From: Methanococcus voltae
GTDB taxonomy: Archaea; AGJL01; Methanococci; Methanococcales; Methanococcaceae
Assembly (NCBI RefSeq): GCF_017875395.1
Contig: NZ_JAGGMO010000001.1
Span: forward strand, 124,001 to 188,000
Direction: 5' to 3'
DNA: 64,000 nucleotides
Position numbers and translations under genes: made by a program. The notes under the pieces were generated by a model that was not told where the DNA came from, ran no database searches, and saw only the letters and a program-made list of their open reading frames with translations. Positions 32,911-41,894 of this stretch are shown in pieces. Every line of letters begins with the position of its first letter. The first letter of the stretch is position 1.

Positions 32911-33110
32911 AAATTTTCACCTATGAGGTAAATTTTTTAGTTATTTCAATTTATTTCGATTATCTAATTATCCATATCTTGATAATTTCAACGATTTAAT
33001 TTAAATTTTACTTAAATTTTACTTAAATTTTATTTATTTTGGATTATTTAAATTAAATAACGTGTTTTCCAATAACAATACTATTAAATTAAAATAAATA
33101 TAGAGAATAA

Positions 33111-34946
33111 TTATGCTCTATCTTTTAATTTTAATTTAGGGTCTATACCCATACTTTTAAGCTCATCAAGCAATAATTTGAAAGCGTATGCAATTTTAAC
33201 TGATGGAATTTTCCTATTGTCTTGTACGTCTTCAACTTCCCCACAGATTGGGCAGAATTTAATTCCTCTTTTAAAGTCGTAAATAGCGATTTCTCCACAT
33301 TTTGCACATACGTAATCTTCGTGAGGGTCAGACTCGTCCAAAAGTCTTTCTTTTAAGAGCAAAGCAGCACCGTGTGCAACCAAAACGTCTCTTTCCATTT
33401 CCCCGAACCTAAGACCGCCTTCTCTTGCTCTACCTTCGGTAGGTTGTCTTGTAAGAACTTGGATAGGTCCCCTACTTCTTGCGTGGATTTTACCTGCAAC
33501 CAAGTGGTGTAATTTCTGGTAGTATGCAACACCGACGAATACTTCACATTCAAGTTTTTTACCGGATTTACCTTCGTAAACAGTTTCTTTACCGTTGTGT
33601 TTGAATCCGTGAGCTTCAAGAGCATCTCTCAAAGACCACTCACCTTCACCACTGAAAATGGTACCGTCAATTCTTCTACAGTCTAAAGAACCTACTTTAC
33701 CACCAATCATTTCCAAAACCTGACCAATGGTCATCCTTGATGGAACAGCGTGCGGGTTGATGATTAAATCAGGAATTACTCCATCTTCTGTAAATGGTAA
33801 ATCTTCCTGAGGTACAACTAAACCGATAACCCCTTTCTGACCGTGTCTAGAAGCAAATTTATCCCCTAATTCTGGAATTCTGGAATCTCTTACTCTAACT
33901 TTTGATAAACGGTTACCTTCTTTTGTTTCACTTAAAATCACTAAGTCAACAGTACCTTCTTCACCGTGTCTGATAGTTACTGATGTGTCTCTTCTTTGTG
34001 ATTTTTGTTGTAATGAAATCTCGTTTTCCTCTAAGAATCTTGGAGGGGAGGTTTTACCGATGATAACGTCACCAGATGATACTTCAGACTCTAATTCGAT
34101 TAAACCATCACCCCCTAAGTTTCTGTAAGCACCTTCTGCCCTGTAACCTCTAACGCCCTTTTCAGGTACTTCAAAGCGGTCTAATTGACCCCCAGGGTAT
34201 CTTTTTTCAAAGCTTTCGTAGCTTCTAAAGAATGTACTTCTACCAAGACCTCTATCGATGGAAGCTTTGTTTATGATGAACGCATCCTCCATATTGTAAC
34301 CTTCATAACTCATAACTGCTACAACGAAGTTTTGTCCTGCAGGTCTTTTATCAAAACCTAAGATTTCCTGGTGTTTCGTTCTTACTAAAGGTACTTGAGG
34401 ATAGTGTAACAAGTGACCTCTTGTGTCCATTCTCCATTTTATGTTTGCCATTGGGATACCTAATGACTGCTTACTCATCGCTGCCGCCATTGTAATCCTT
34501 GGAGCAGAGTTATGTTCTGGATATGGGGCTACACCTGCACCGATACCTAAAATTGAAATAGGGTCGATTTCCATGTGTGTTGTACTTTCATTGATATCTT
34601 TTTCATATATTGCAATATATGCGTTTTCTTCTTCTTCCGCATCCAAATATTCTGCTAAACCTTTTTCAACTAAATCGCTAAATGTAAGCTCTCCTTCTTT
34701 CAATAACTCTAAGTGTTCTTGAGTAATTTTAAGCTCACCATTCTCAACCACTAACAAAGGTCTAACAGCTCTACCACCATCTGTAGAAATATGAACGTCG
34801 TTGCTTTCTTCGTTAAATGAAATGGATGTATACGGCGAAATTCTTGCATTTCGTCTTGATTCCCTTAAATTTCTAACGAGTTCTTCTGGATTTTCGACGG
34901 TGTCGATTAATTTTCCATTAACATATACATTCGTTTTGTTATCCAA
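33111..34946 (-). CDS. rpoB1: DNA-directed RNA polymerase subunit B'
   Basis: This is the C-terminal half of the second-largest subunit, encoded separately in methanogens. It includes [34 protein letters not shown], the [10 protein letters not shown] segment, [18 protein letters not shown] and the C-terminal zinc site CAKCGEI/CPICGEV. A GTG at 34955 overlaps the GGTGA ribosome-binding site, so the TTG at 34946, five bases after it, is the likelier start (611 residues). It follows rpoB2 by about 207 bp. Confidence 0.96.
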   Translation of the reverse strand: MDNKTNVYVNGKLIDTVENPEELVRNLRESRRNARISPYTSISFNEESNDVHISTDGGRAVRPLLVVENGELKITQEHLELLKEGELTFSDLVEKGLAEYLDAEEEENAYIAIYEKDINESTTHMEIDPISILGIGAGVAPYPEHNSAPRITMAAAMSKQSLGIPMANIKWRMDTRGHLLHYPQVPLVRTKHQEILGFDKRPAGQNFVVAVMSYEGYNMEDAFIINKASIDRGLGRSTFFRSYESFEKRYPGGQLDRFEVPEKGVRGYRAEGAYRNLGGDGLIELESEVSSGDVIIGKTSPPRFLEENEISLQQKSQRRDTSVTIRHGEEGTVDLVILSETKEGNRLSKVRVRDSRIPELGDKFASRHGQKGVIGLVVPQEDLPFTEDGVIPDLIINPHAVPSRMTIGQVLEMIGGKVGSLDCRRIDGTIFSGEGEWSLRDALEAHGFKHNGKETVYEGKSGKKLECEVFVGVAYYQKLHHLVAGKIHARSRGPIQVLTRQPTEGRAREGGLRFGEMERDVLVAHGAALLLKERLLDESDPHEDYVCAKCGEIAIYDFKRGIKFCPICGEVEDVQDNRKIPSVKIAYAFKLLLDELKSMGIDPKLKLKDRA

Positions 34947-35153
34947 GGTTTTCACCTTTAAAGTTCAAATTAACTTTTAATAATACATTAAATACATTAT
35001 ATTAAATTTAAATCATTTTAATAACTAATTGAGCTTATAATTTGTAAAATGTAAAAAATGTAAATAAAGTAAAGTAAATTAAAATTATTATTAAATTAAT
35101 TACATTTTTATCAAATTTTATTACTTCTCAATTGCATTAGTTATTCTTTTTAA

Positions 35154-36944
35154 TTATTCTAATTCTTTTTGAATTTCTTTTTCAATTTCTTCGTCATCTT
35201 CGCTTTCTTCATCTTCTTCAGTAGATTCATCTTCTGAATTTTCTTCGTCATCTTCGCTTTCTTCAGCTTCAACAATTTCTTCAGATTCTAAATCCACTTC
35301 TACATTTTCTACATTTTCTACTTCTTCGCTTTCTTTAGTCTCTTCAGTTTCCTGTGTTTCCGATACTCCTGCCAATTCTTCTCTTAATTCTTTTTCAATT
35401 TCAGAATCGAGTGAATCAATAGGTTCAATTTCCTCAGCGATAGGAATTATTTCTCTTGAAATACCCATACTACTTAATAAATCAATTATCGAGTCGTCAG
35501 TTTCGTCTGTTGTAACTTTACACATTACTGCTAAGTTTTTAACCAAACCACAGTTAGGACCTTCCGGTGTTTCTGAAGGGCAGATTTTACCCCATTGCGT
35601 AGCGTGCAAGTCCCTTGCCTCGAAGTGAGGTTGTGAACGTGACAATGGTGACACAACTCTTCTTAATTGAGAGGTTGTAGCCAAATAACTAGTTCTATCT
35701 AAAAGTTGGCTTACACCAGTTCTTCCACCGACCCAGTTTCCTGTAGCCATTGCGTGTCTCATTCTTTCAGTTAAAACGTCACTTCTTACTGCTGCTTGAA
35801 TTGAAGGTTCTTTGTTCCTTATTGATTGTCTTTCGAGTTGGTATTTGATATCTTTAACTAACTGGTTGAATGAATTTCTGAATAAATCTTCCATCAAATC
35901 TCCAGCTAATTTTAACCTTTTATTGGAATAGTGGTCCTTATCATCTTCAACCCTTAAACCTAAGTATAACTCAATTGAGTTTTTAGCCATTCTACCCAAG
36001 TATTTAGCTTTTGTTCTCATATCTGCAGGTTCTACACCTAAGTGAGGTAATAAGTAACTGCATAAGATTGTTTCAGCTCTTTTTAACTTGTATTCTCTTG
36101 GTTGACCTGGTGCAACTCTCTTTCCGATGTGTTCAAGTGCATCTTCTCTTGTATTTATGCTGTGTTCTTCCCTTACCTCTTGTAAGTTTGCAACTAACTG
36201 CATAATTACGGATGGCTCGTCAGAAATTAATTCTATGATATCTCTATCGGATTGAGCACCTAAAGCTCTCATTAATATAACTAATGGGATGTTACTTGGC
36301 ATACCTGGGAAAGAAACATTTAATAAACCGTCTGGGTTTCTTTCTACTGCACATAATGCCCTAAATCCGTGTCTTGTAGAAAATACTTTTGCTACATCGA
36401 CCATTTTGTTGTTTTTCTCTACTTTTTCACATAAAATCCTGTTAGGGATTAAATCTTCTTGAGCTACTACCGCTTTTTCAGAGCCGTTAACAATAAAATA
36501 TCCCAATGGGTCTTCAGGATCTTCACCGTACTCAATTAATTCTTCTGGCGATTTTCCTTTTAAGTGACATATGTCAGAACCTAAAATTACAGGTAGTTCA
36601 CCCATATAAACGCTTAAAGGAGATAATTTTTTCTCTTCTTCGCCTTCTCCAACATATGGTATAATTTCTAAATACATTGGTGCAGAATATGCTAAATTTC
36701 TAATTCTAGCTTCCATAGGGGTTATTGGCTTTACTGAACCGTCAGCTTCTTTATTAACTGGTTTAGATACAGTAACTTGTCCAAACTCAACCCTATATCC
36801 GGATTTAATTTCAGTGTTTACTCCACCAACTTCGGAAATAATCCTTTGAACTTTGTTTTCAACAAAGCTGTTAAATGAGTCGATGTGGTGTTTAACTAAA
36901 TTATTTTCTTCAAAAAATGCATCAACGATAACTCGGGACTTCAT
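35154..36944 (-). CDS. rpoB2: DNA-directed RNA polymerase subunit B'' with acidic C-terminal tail
   Basis: This is the N-terminal half of the second-largest subunit: DAFFEENNLVKHHIDSFNSF, GYFIVNGSEKAVVAQE, the RRVVSPLSRSQPHFEARDLHATQWGKICPSETPEGPNCGLVKNL block near residues 427-470. After about residue 505 the protein continues with some 90 residues made mostly of Glu, Asp and Ser (EESEDDEENSEDESTEEDEESEDDEE). The DNA there has an internal near-repeat of about 24 bp. As far as I recall, usual B'' chains end near 490-520 residues, so the tail is an unusual extension. GAGGGAG precedes the ATG. Confidence 0.95.
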   Translation of the reverse strand: MKSRVIVDAFFEENNLVKHHIDSFNSFVENKVQRIISEVGGVNTEIKSGYRVEFGQVTVSKPVNKEADGSVKPITPMEARIRNLAYSAPMYLEIIPYVGEGEEEKKLSPLSVYMGELPVILGSDICHLKGKSPEELIEYGEDPEDPLGYFIVNGSEKAVVAQEDLIPNRILCEKVEKNNKMVDVAKVFSTRHGFRALCAVERNPDGLLNVSFPGMPSNIPLVILMRALGAQSDRDIIELISDEPSVIMQLVANLQEVREEHSINTREDALEHIGKRVAPGQPREYKLKRAETILCSYLLPHLGVEPADMRTKAKYLGRMAKNSIELYLGLRVEDDKDHYSNKRLKLAGDLMEDLFRNSFNQLVKDIKYQLERQSIRNKEPSIQAAVRSDVLTERMRHAMATGNWVGGRTGVSQLLDRTSYLATTSQLRRVVSPLSRSQPHFEARDLHATQWGKICPSETPEGPNCGLVKNLAVMCKVTTDETDDSIIDLLSSMGISREIIPIAEEIEPIDSLDSEIEKELREELAGVSETQETEETKESEEVENVENVEVDLESEEIVEAEESEDDEENSEDESTEEDEESEDDEEIEKEIQKELE

Positions 36945-37401
36945 ATATCTCCCTCATTTTTGTTTAATATAACAATTAATAATGGCTAAGATTTAACATG
37001 CTAATTTATCGGTAATTTATTTTAATTTATTTTAATTTATTTTAATTTATCTTAATTTATAGGATAAATTTAATATACTGATATACCCAAATAAAAATTA
37101 AATAGATAACGGGTAACTAAAATTTAATAATATAGCAGATTAACCTAGTAATTTTATTTCTATTTTTAATTTAATTATTAGTATTATTTTTATTTCATAG
37201 TATATTGAATTTAAATTCGTAATTATCGCTACGAGAACGTTTAAAGCGTAACATAAAGTTTGCAGATTTGCAAGATATATAATGATTGACTTGTGCTAAA
37301 AAATTATTTACTTATCGTAGTGACCTATTACCGGTTACTTAGTAAGCTGTAAATTATAAATTACTTAATAATTAATTACGTAATTCTAAATTATCCACCA
37401 A
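36945..37401 (-). promoter_or_regulatory. Gap between rpoH and rpoB2 with inverted repeats
   Basis: This 457-bp gap is partly GC-richer than others. It has a perfect 12-bp palindrome GAATTTAAATTC (37207-37218), complementary 6-mers CTACGA (37229-37234) and TCGTAG (37315-37320), and a local hairpin AGTGACC/GGTTACT (37319-37325 with 37333-37339, one G-T pair). On the minus strand TTATATAT near 37282-37274 may be a box A, starting an rpoB2 transcript with a leader of about 300 nt. These are pattern observations only. Confidence 0.35.
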
Positions 37402-37638
37402 TTAGATGTTTGTAGGTACTACTAATCTAAAGTATACAGTTTCGCCAGCAGTTTCACTTGGACGAGTAATTTTAACTACGTCACCTTCTTTTGCACCTAT
37501 TTCAATGACTACAGGGTCAATATCGAGCAACTTAGGCAATTGTTGAATTTTTATATTATACTGCTTAAGTAAAAGTGGTATCTCTTCTTTTTCGATAAGT
37601 TCATGCTTTGGAACCATGTTATGAGACAATAGCTTCAC
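37402..37638 (-). CDS. rpoH: DNA-directed RNA polymerase subunit H (Rpb5 C-terminal-like)
   Basis: The 78-residue protein matches archaeal subunit [66 protein letters not shown]. It forms part of the jaw of the polymerase. The start is GTG, seven bases after a strong GGAGG. It is the first gene of the RNA polymerase block, divergent from the sulfurtransferase gene across about 560 bp. Confidence 0.95.
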   Translation of the reverse strand: MKLLSHNMVPKHELIEKEEIPLLLKQYNIKIQQLPKLLDIDPVVIEIGAKEGDVVKITRPSETAGETVYFRLVVPTNI

Positions 37639-38199
37639 AATTTGGCCTCCTTTAGTTTAAAATAAATATAAAATAACAATCAGAAGTTAATGTAATACGA
37701 TTAATTGCCTAATTTATTTGTACAATACCATGTTATATGTTATATAATAATTATTAACACGTTTGATTATTAAATTTTACAGCCAGTATTCAGTTTATTG
37801 AAGTAATTTTATTCAATAAATCTGCTAAATAATAAAATTTTTTTATATATTATACAAATTATTATACAAATTTATCGTGAAATAATAGTATCATAAAAAG
37901 TAGGGATATCTAGTATATATTACTTTCTATCATTTTAAAAATAATTATTTAATGTAGTATAATATTAAAAACATATTAAAGCATTGTAAAATATATTAAT
38001 TATTAATTAAAAAATTCAATAAAATTATATTCTAGGAATGTAACTTAGAGGATGTAAAAAATCATAACCAAAATAATATAAATATGGACTAGATATATTA
38101 CAAGATTAAACTTATTTACGATTACAAAACTTTAAAAAACAATAAAAACTACGATTAACTTAATAATTTGTAATACGATAGAACTTCGAGAGGGTTCGT
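37639..38199. other. Divergent promoter region between rpoH and the sulfurtransferase gene
   Basis: About 560 bp, AT-rich, no ORF. On the minus strand ATTATATAA near 37740-37730 could be the rpoH box A, giving a leader of about 70 nt. A TTTATATATTATA element near 37850 works in both directions. No further structure was recognised. Confidence 0.35.
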
Positions 38200-39729
38200 A
38201 TGAAAACAATAAAGCAGATAAACGAAAAAATCAAAAATGGTGACGCAGTAATCGTAACTGCGGAAGAAATGATATCCATTGTGGAAGAAGAAGGTGCAGA
38301 AAAAGCATCTGAAACAGTAGATGTAGTAACTACAGGTACTTTTGGAGCAATGTGTTCTAGCGGAGTATTTTTAAACTTTGGACATTCCGACCCTCCAATC
38401 AAAATGATGAAGACTTATTTAAACGGTGTAGAGGCATATTCCGGTCTTGCTGCTGTTGACGCTTACTTGGGCGCTACACAAGCTAACTCAGATGATGATA
38501 TTGGCATTGATTACGGGGGAGCTCATGTTATAGAAGACCTTGTAGCAGGTAAGGAAGTAGAATTGGAAGCTGAAGGATATACAACGGATTGTTACCCAAG
38601 AAAAAGAGTTTCTACAATTATAACAATTGACGATTTAAACCAAGCAATGTTATTTAACCCTAGAAACTGTTATCAATCATACAATTCTGCTACAAACAGT
38701 AGAGATGAAAAATTATACACTTATATGGGCAAATTATTACCTGAATTTGGAAACTTAAATTATTCAGGTGCTGGACAGCTTAACCCTATGCAAAATGATT
38801 TCAACACAACTACAAAAACATACAATACATTAGGCGTAGGTACCAAAATCTTCGCAGGTGGTGCACAAGGCTACATAGCGGGAGAAGGTACACAACACAG
38901 CCCCGCAGGTGGATTTGGTACATTAGCCATTCAAGGTAACTTAAAAGAAATGGATACCAAATACATTAGAGGAGCTACGATACCTAAATATGGCTCAACT
39001 TTGTTTATGGGTATTGGCATACCTATTCCCGTACTAAATTCAGAGATTGCGCAAACATGTGCAATAAGAGACGAAGATATTAAAGTCCCTATTCTTGATT
39101 ATGGTATACAAAGAAGAGATAAGCCAACATTGGGTGTTACAAACTACAAAGATTTAAGAACTGGTAAAATATCCATGGAATTGGATATAAGCGGTGAAAA
39201 AGTAGATAAATGTATTAGAACTACGTCAGTTTCAAGTTATAAAACATCCCGCGAGATTGCAGGCGAATTGAAAGATTGGATTATCAATAAAGAATTCTTC
39301 TTATCTGACAGAGTTGCAGGACTTAACACCTGTGCTCCAAAACCTATGAAAGCAGATGCAAAACTCGTTAGAGATATAATAAAAAGACCGCCTATAGTTG
39401 CAAAAGAGACTATTTCAGTTTCAGAAGCTTCAAAAATATTAATTGAGAAAAATATAAACCATTTACCAATAGTTGATGAAAATAACTGTATAATGGGAAT
39501 TATAACATCATGGGATATTGCAAAAGCTATGGCTCAAAGTAAAACTACCATTTCAGATATTATGACTAAATATGTGGTATGGGCTTCACCTGATGAACCT
39601 ATAGAGATGGTTGCTAAGAAAATGAGTGCAAATAACATTTCAGGATTACCTATTGTAGATAACAACAAAAAAGTACTTGGTGTTATATCAGCAGAAGATA
39701 TTTCAAAGTTAATTGGGCATTATATCTAA
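38200..39729 (+). CDS. L-aspartate semialdehyde sulfurtransferase with C-terminal CBS domains
   Basis: The N-terminal ~370 residues match the DUF39/COG1900 family (TTGTFGAMCSSGVFLNFGHSDPPIKM, GATQANSDDDIGIDYGGAHVIEDL, GTKIFAGGAQGYIAGEGTQHSPAGGFGTLAIQG), which in methanogens converts aspartate semialdehyde to homocysteine with sulfide as sulfur source. Conserved Cys residues (in MCSSG and ETEGYTTDCYP-type positions) are candidates for persulfide carriage. Two CBS motifs form the C-terminus (about 390-509: NHLPIVDENNCIMGIITSWDIAKA and SGLPIVDNNKKVLGVISAEDISK), implying adenine-nucleotide or SAM sensing. GAGAGGG precedes the ATG. The ferredoxin partner is the next gene. Confidence 0.88.
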   Translation: MKTIKQINEKIKNGDAVIVTAEEMISIVEEEGAEKASETVDVVTTGTFGAMCSSGVFLNFGHSDPPIKMMKTYLNGVEAYSGLAAVDAYLGATQANSDDDIGIDYGGAHVIEDLVAGKEVELEAEGYTTDCYPRKRVSTIITIDDLNQAMLFNPRNCYQSYNSATNSRDEKLYTYMGKLLPEFGNLNYSGAGQLNPMQNDFNTTTKTYNTLGVGTKIFAGGAQGYIAGEGTQHSPAGGFGTLAIQGNLKEMDTKYIRGATIPKYGSTLFMGIGIPIPVLNSEIAQTCAIRDEDIKVPILDYGIQRRDKPTLGVTNYKDLRTGKISMELDISGEKVDKCIRTTSVSSYKTSREIAGELKDWIINKEFFLSDRVAGLNTCAPKPMKADAKLVRDIIKRPPIVAKETISVSEASKILIEKNINHLPIVDENNCIMGIITSWDIAKAMAQSKTTISDIMTKYVVWASPDEPIEMVAKKMSANNISGLPIVDNNKKVLGVISAEDISKLIGHYI

Positions 39730-39730
39730 T

Positions 39731-39805
39731 ATTATCTAATATTATACTATATTACATAATATTATCTAATATTATACTATATTACATAATATTATCTAAT
39801 ATTAT
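39731..39805. repeat. 30-bp tandem repeat, 2.5 copies
   Basis: Two perfect consecutive copies of a 30-bp A/T/C unit (39731-39760 and 39761-39790), plus the first half of a third, begin directly after the stop codon of the sulfurtransferase. The unit itself contains ATTATCTAAT and ATTATACTAT sub-motifs. It lies between two genes expected to work together. Confidence 0.9.
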
Positions 39806-39922
39806 TCAAAATAAAAAATTTAATAACCGATTCAACATTGATTAAATGATTAAATGATTAAATTAAAATGTATTGTATCAATAATGTGAATTAAATCATC
39901 GAAAGGTTTATAGGTGACTAAT

Positions 39923-40321
39923 TTGAAAAAAAGAATATTTTATTGGATATCTGGAAGAAATGTAAAAAAACCAATCGTTTCAGATATAATAAAAACTTAT
40001 GATGTAGACGTTACCATATTAAAGGCTAAAATGGAACCAAGCGAAGGTTTTTTAACCTTAGAATTAAATGGAAATGAAGATAACGTATTGAACTCAGTGG
40101 AATATTTAAAAGAATACGGGGAAGTAGAAGATATTTCTCAACCTATTCAAAAAAAGGAAGAAAAATGTATCGATTGCGGTGCTTGTATTGTGCATTGCCC
40201 AGTTGGAGCTATTAAGTTTGAAGAAGACTTTTCAGTTACATTTGACATTGATGAATGTATTGGTTGCAAAACTTGTGCTAAAATATGCCCTACTAAAGCA
40301 ATTGTTGTCTACGACTTGTAA
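39923..40321 (+). CDS. NIL-domain ferredoxin, partner of the aspartate semialdehyde sulfurtransferase
   Basis: The N-terminal ~75 residues form a NIL-like domain (KPIVSDIIKTYDVDVTILKAKMEPSEGFLTLEL), followed by two complete 4Fe-4S motifs, CIDCGACIVHCP and CIGCKTCAKICP. This is the known partner of the DUF39 sulfurtransferase in homocysteine synthesis, presumably supplying electrons. The GTG at 39914 overlaps the GGTGA site, so the TTG at 39923 five bases after it is the likelier start (132 residues). It is separated from its partner gene by 193 bp containing a tandem repeat. Confidence 0.88.
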   Translation: MKKRIFYWISGRNVKKPIVSDIIKTYDVDVTILKAKMEPSEGFLTLELNGNEDNVLNSVEYLKEYGEVEDISQPIQKKEEKCIDCGACIVHCPVGAIKFEEDFSVTFDIDECIGCKTCAKICPTKAIVVYDL

Positions 40322-40512
40322 TTAAGAATAGCGTACATATGTAGTATTATGTAGTATTATGTAATATACTATAATACAATATTTATACTACCAAAATCTT
40401 TAAATTTAATTACATACATTTCTATTTTTTAATATATTATTTGTAAATATTATTGTAAATATTATTATAAATCTTAATTATAATAAATTAATTTTATTAT
40501 TTTGGTGATATT

Positions 40513-40770
40513 ATGACACTAAATTTAAAAGTAAAATTTTTTGCCAGTTGTAAGGAAAAATTTGGTAATGAATTAGATTTAAAAATTGAAAAATCCAAAT
40601 TAACAGTTGCAGAATTAGTATCTGAATTAGAAAAAAATAAAATCGACATTAAAAATGATTTTGAAAATGGAAACGTAATTATCTCCTATGACTTTGAAAT
40701 AATGAGTAATGAAGATATTATTGAAAAAGATGGAGAATTAGGTATATATCCGCCAGTATCTGGCGGTTAA
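40513..40770 (+). CDS. MoaD/ThiS-family sulfur carrier (ubiquitin-like)
   Basis: The 85-residue beta-grasp protein ends in YPPVSGG, the C-terminal diglycine of MoaD/ThiS/Urm1-type carriers that is adenylated and thiocarboxylated. The body (LKVKFFASCKEKFG...ISYDFEIMSNEDIIEKDGELGIYPP) fits MoaD. It could serve molybdopterin synthesis, but the next gene 41 bp downstream is a tRNA thiolase, which favours a Urm1/TtuB-like role. GGTGA precedes the ATG. Confidence 0.85.
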   Translation: MTLNLKVKFFASCKEKFGNELDLKIEKSKLTVAELVSELEKNKIDIKNDFENGNVIISYDFEIMSNEDIIEKDGELGIYPPVSGG

Positions 40771-40811
40771 ATTAATTAAAATAATGAATATAAAATAAAT
40801 ACGGTGAAATT

Positions 40812-41768
40812 ATGACTGCAATTTCCAAATCAAAATGTGGAAAATGTGGAAACGCATTTAATGATGATGAATTATACTTTCAAAAGCATTCGGGCACTAA
40901 ATTTTGTAAAGAATGTTTTATAAAAGATACACAAAGAAAAGTAAGAAAAAACCTTGGTAAAAACATTCTTAAAAACCATATGACCATTGGCGTGGGCATT
41001 AGCGGTGGTAAAGACAGTTTAGTTATGGCACATATACTAAATGAATTCTTTAATCAAATCCCTAACTCAAAAATCATTGGTATTATGGTTAATGAAGGTA
41101 TCGAAGGATTTAGAAATGATGGAATTGAAAAAGGAATAAAATTTTGTGAAGAATATGGTATCGAATATCATATTGTTACTTTTTTGGAGTATATCGATTC
41201 AGACCTTGATACTATTGTAACTATTGCGAAAGAAAAAAATATGACTATGAATCCGTGTTCTTTTTGCGGTGTGATTAGACGTAAAATCTTGAATAGGGTT
41301 GCAATTGAAAAAGGTTGCGATTACTTAGCGATAGGACATAATTTAGACGATATTTCCCAAGCGGTAATGATGAATTATATAGAAGGAGATATTAAAAAAC
41401 TTGCGATATTAGGCAAATCCTCTCAGAGTGACAAGTTTGTTAAAAGAATAAAGCCACTTTCAAAGATTCCCGAGGAAGAAGTTAAATTATTTGCAGACGT
41501 TCTTAAAATGGATTATCATAAAGAACCTTGCCCTTACTCGTGTCTATCATATCGTTCGGAAGTTTCAGATATTATCGATACATTAGAAGAAAAGCACGCT
41601 GGAGCCATGTACTCTATAGTAGCAGGTTATGAAAGACTTTTGGAGTATTTAGAAGTTCCAGACTCTGTTAACGTATGTGAAAAATGTGGTGAGCCATCTG
41701 CTTTAAAAATTTGTAAAGTATGTAGCTTTTTAAAAGATTTAGGTTTGGAAGAAAATTCTAAATTTTAA
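40812..41768 (+). CDS. ncsA: NcsA/TtuA-like tRNA 2-thiolation ATPase
   Basis: The 318-residue protein has an N-terminal zinc site (C9/C12, C32/C35), the PP-loop SGGKDS (residues 64-69), GHNLDD, and C-terminal CEKCGEPSALKICKVC. C149/C152 (in NPCSFCG) and C240 correspond to the three Cys that hold an Fe-S cluster in this family of wobble-uridine thiolases. It would make 2-thiouridine at U34 of tRNA. The adjacent MoaD-like carrier could deliver sulfur; in methanogens direct use of sulfide has been proposed. GGTGA precedes the ATG. Confidence 0.88.
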   Translation: MTAISKSKCGKCGNAFNDDELYFQKHSGTKFCKECFIKDTQRKVRKNLGKNILKNHMTIGVGISGGKDSLVMAHILNEFFNQIPNSKIIGIMVNEGIEGFRNDGIEKGIKFCEEYGIEYHIVTFLEYIDSDLDTIVTIAKEKNMTMNPCSFCGVIRRKILNRVAIEKGCDYLAIGHNLDDISQAVMMNYIEGDIKKLAILGKSSQSDKFVKRIKPLSKIPEEEVKLFADVLKMDYHKEPCPYSCLSYRSEVSDIIDTLEEKHAGAMYSIVAGYERLLEYLEVPDSVNVCEKCGEPSALKICKVCSFLKDLGLEENSKF

Positions 41769-41776
41769 ATAAACTA

Positions 41777-41870
41777 TTTTTTTATTTTTATTTTTATTCT
41801 ATTACTTTATTAGTTTATTAGTTTATTAGTTTAATTTTATTTTAAAAAAGTAAAAAAGAAATTTATATTT
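41777..41870. terminator. Convergent terminator region of ncsA and the PFL-family gene
   Basis: T-runs on the plus strand (CTATTTTTTTATTTTTATTTTT, 41774-41796) follow ncsA. A-runs at 41846-41860 give T-tracts on the minus strand after the PFL-family gene. Between them the 8-bp unit TTATTAGT is repeated three times (41807-41830). Confidence 0.45.
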
Positions 41871-41894
41871 TATTATTTTTTTATATTTTAATAA

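Noticed and set aside
37200-37400. Possible tRNA or structured RNA gene in the rpoH-rpoB2 gap
   Set aside because: Some GC-rich stems, but no cloverleaf, no T-arm consensus and no CCA-adjacent acceptor stem could be assembled.
39721-39810. CRISPR-like repeats
   Set aside because: The copies are directly adjacent with no spacers, so it is a simple tandem repeat.
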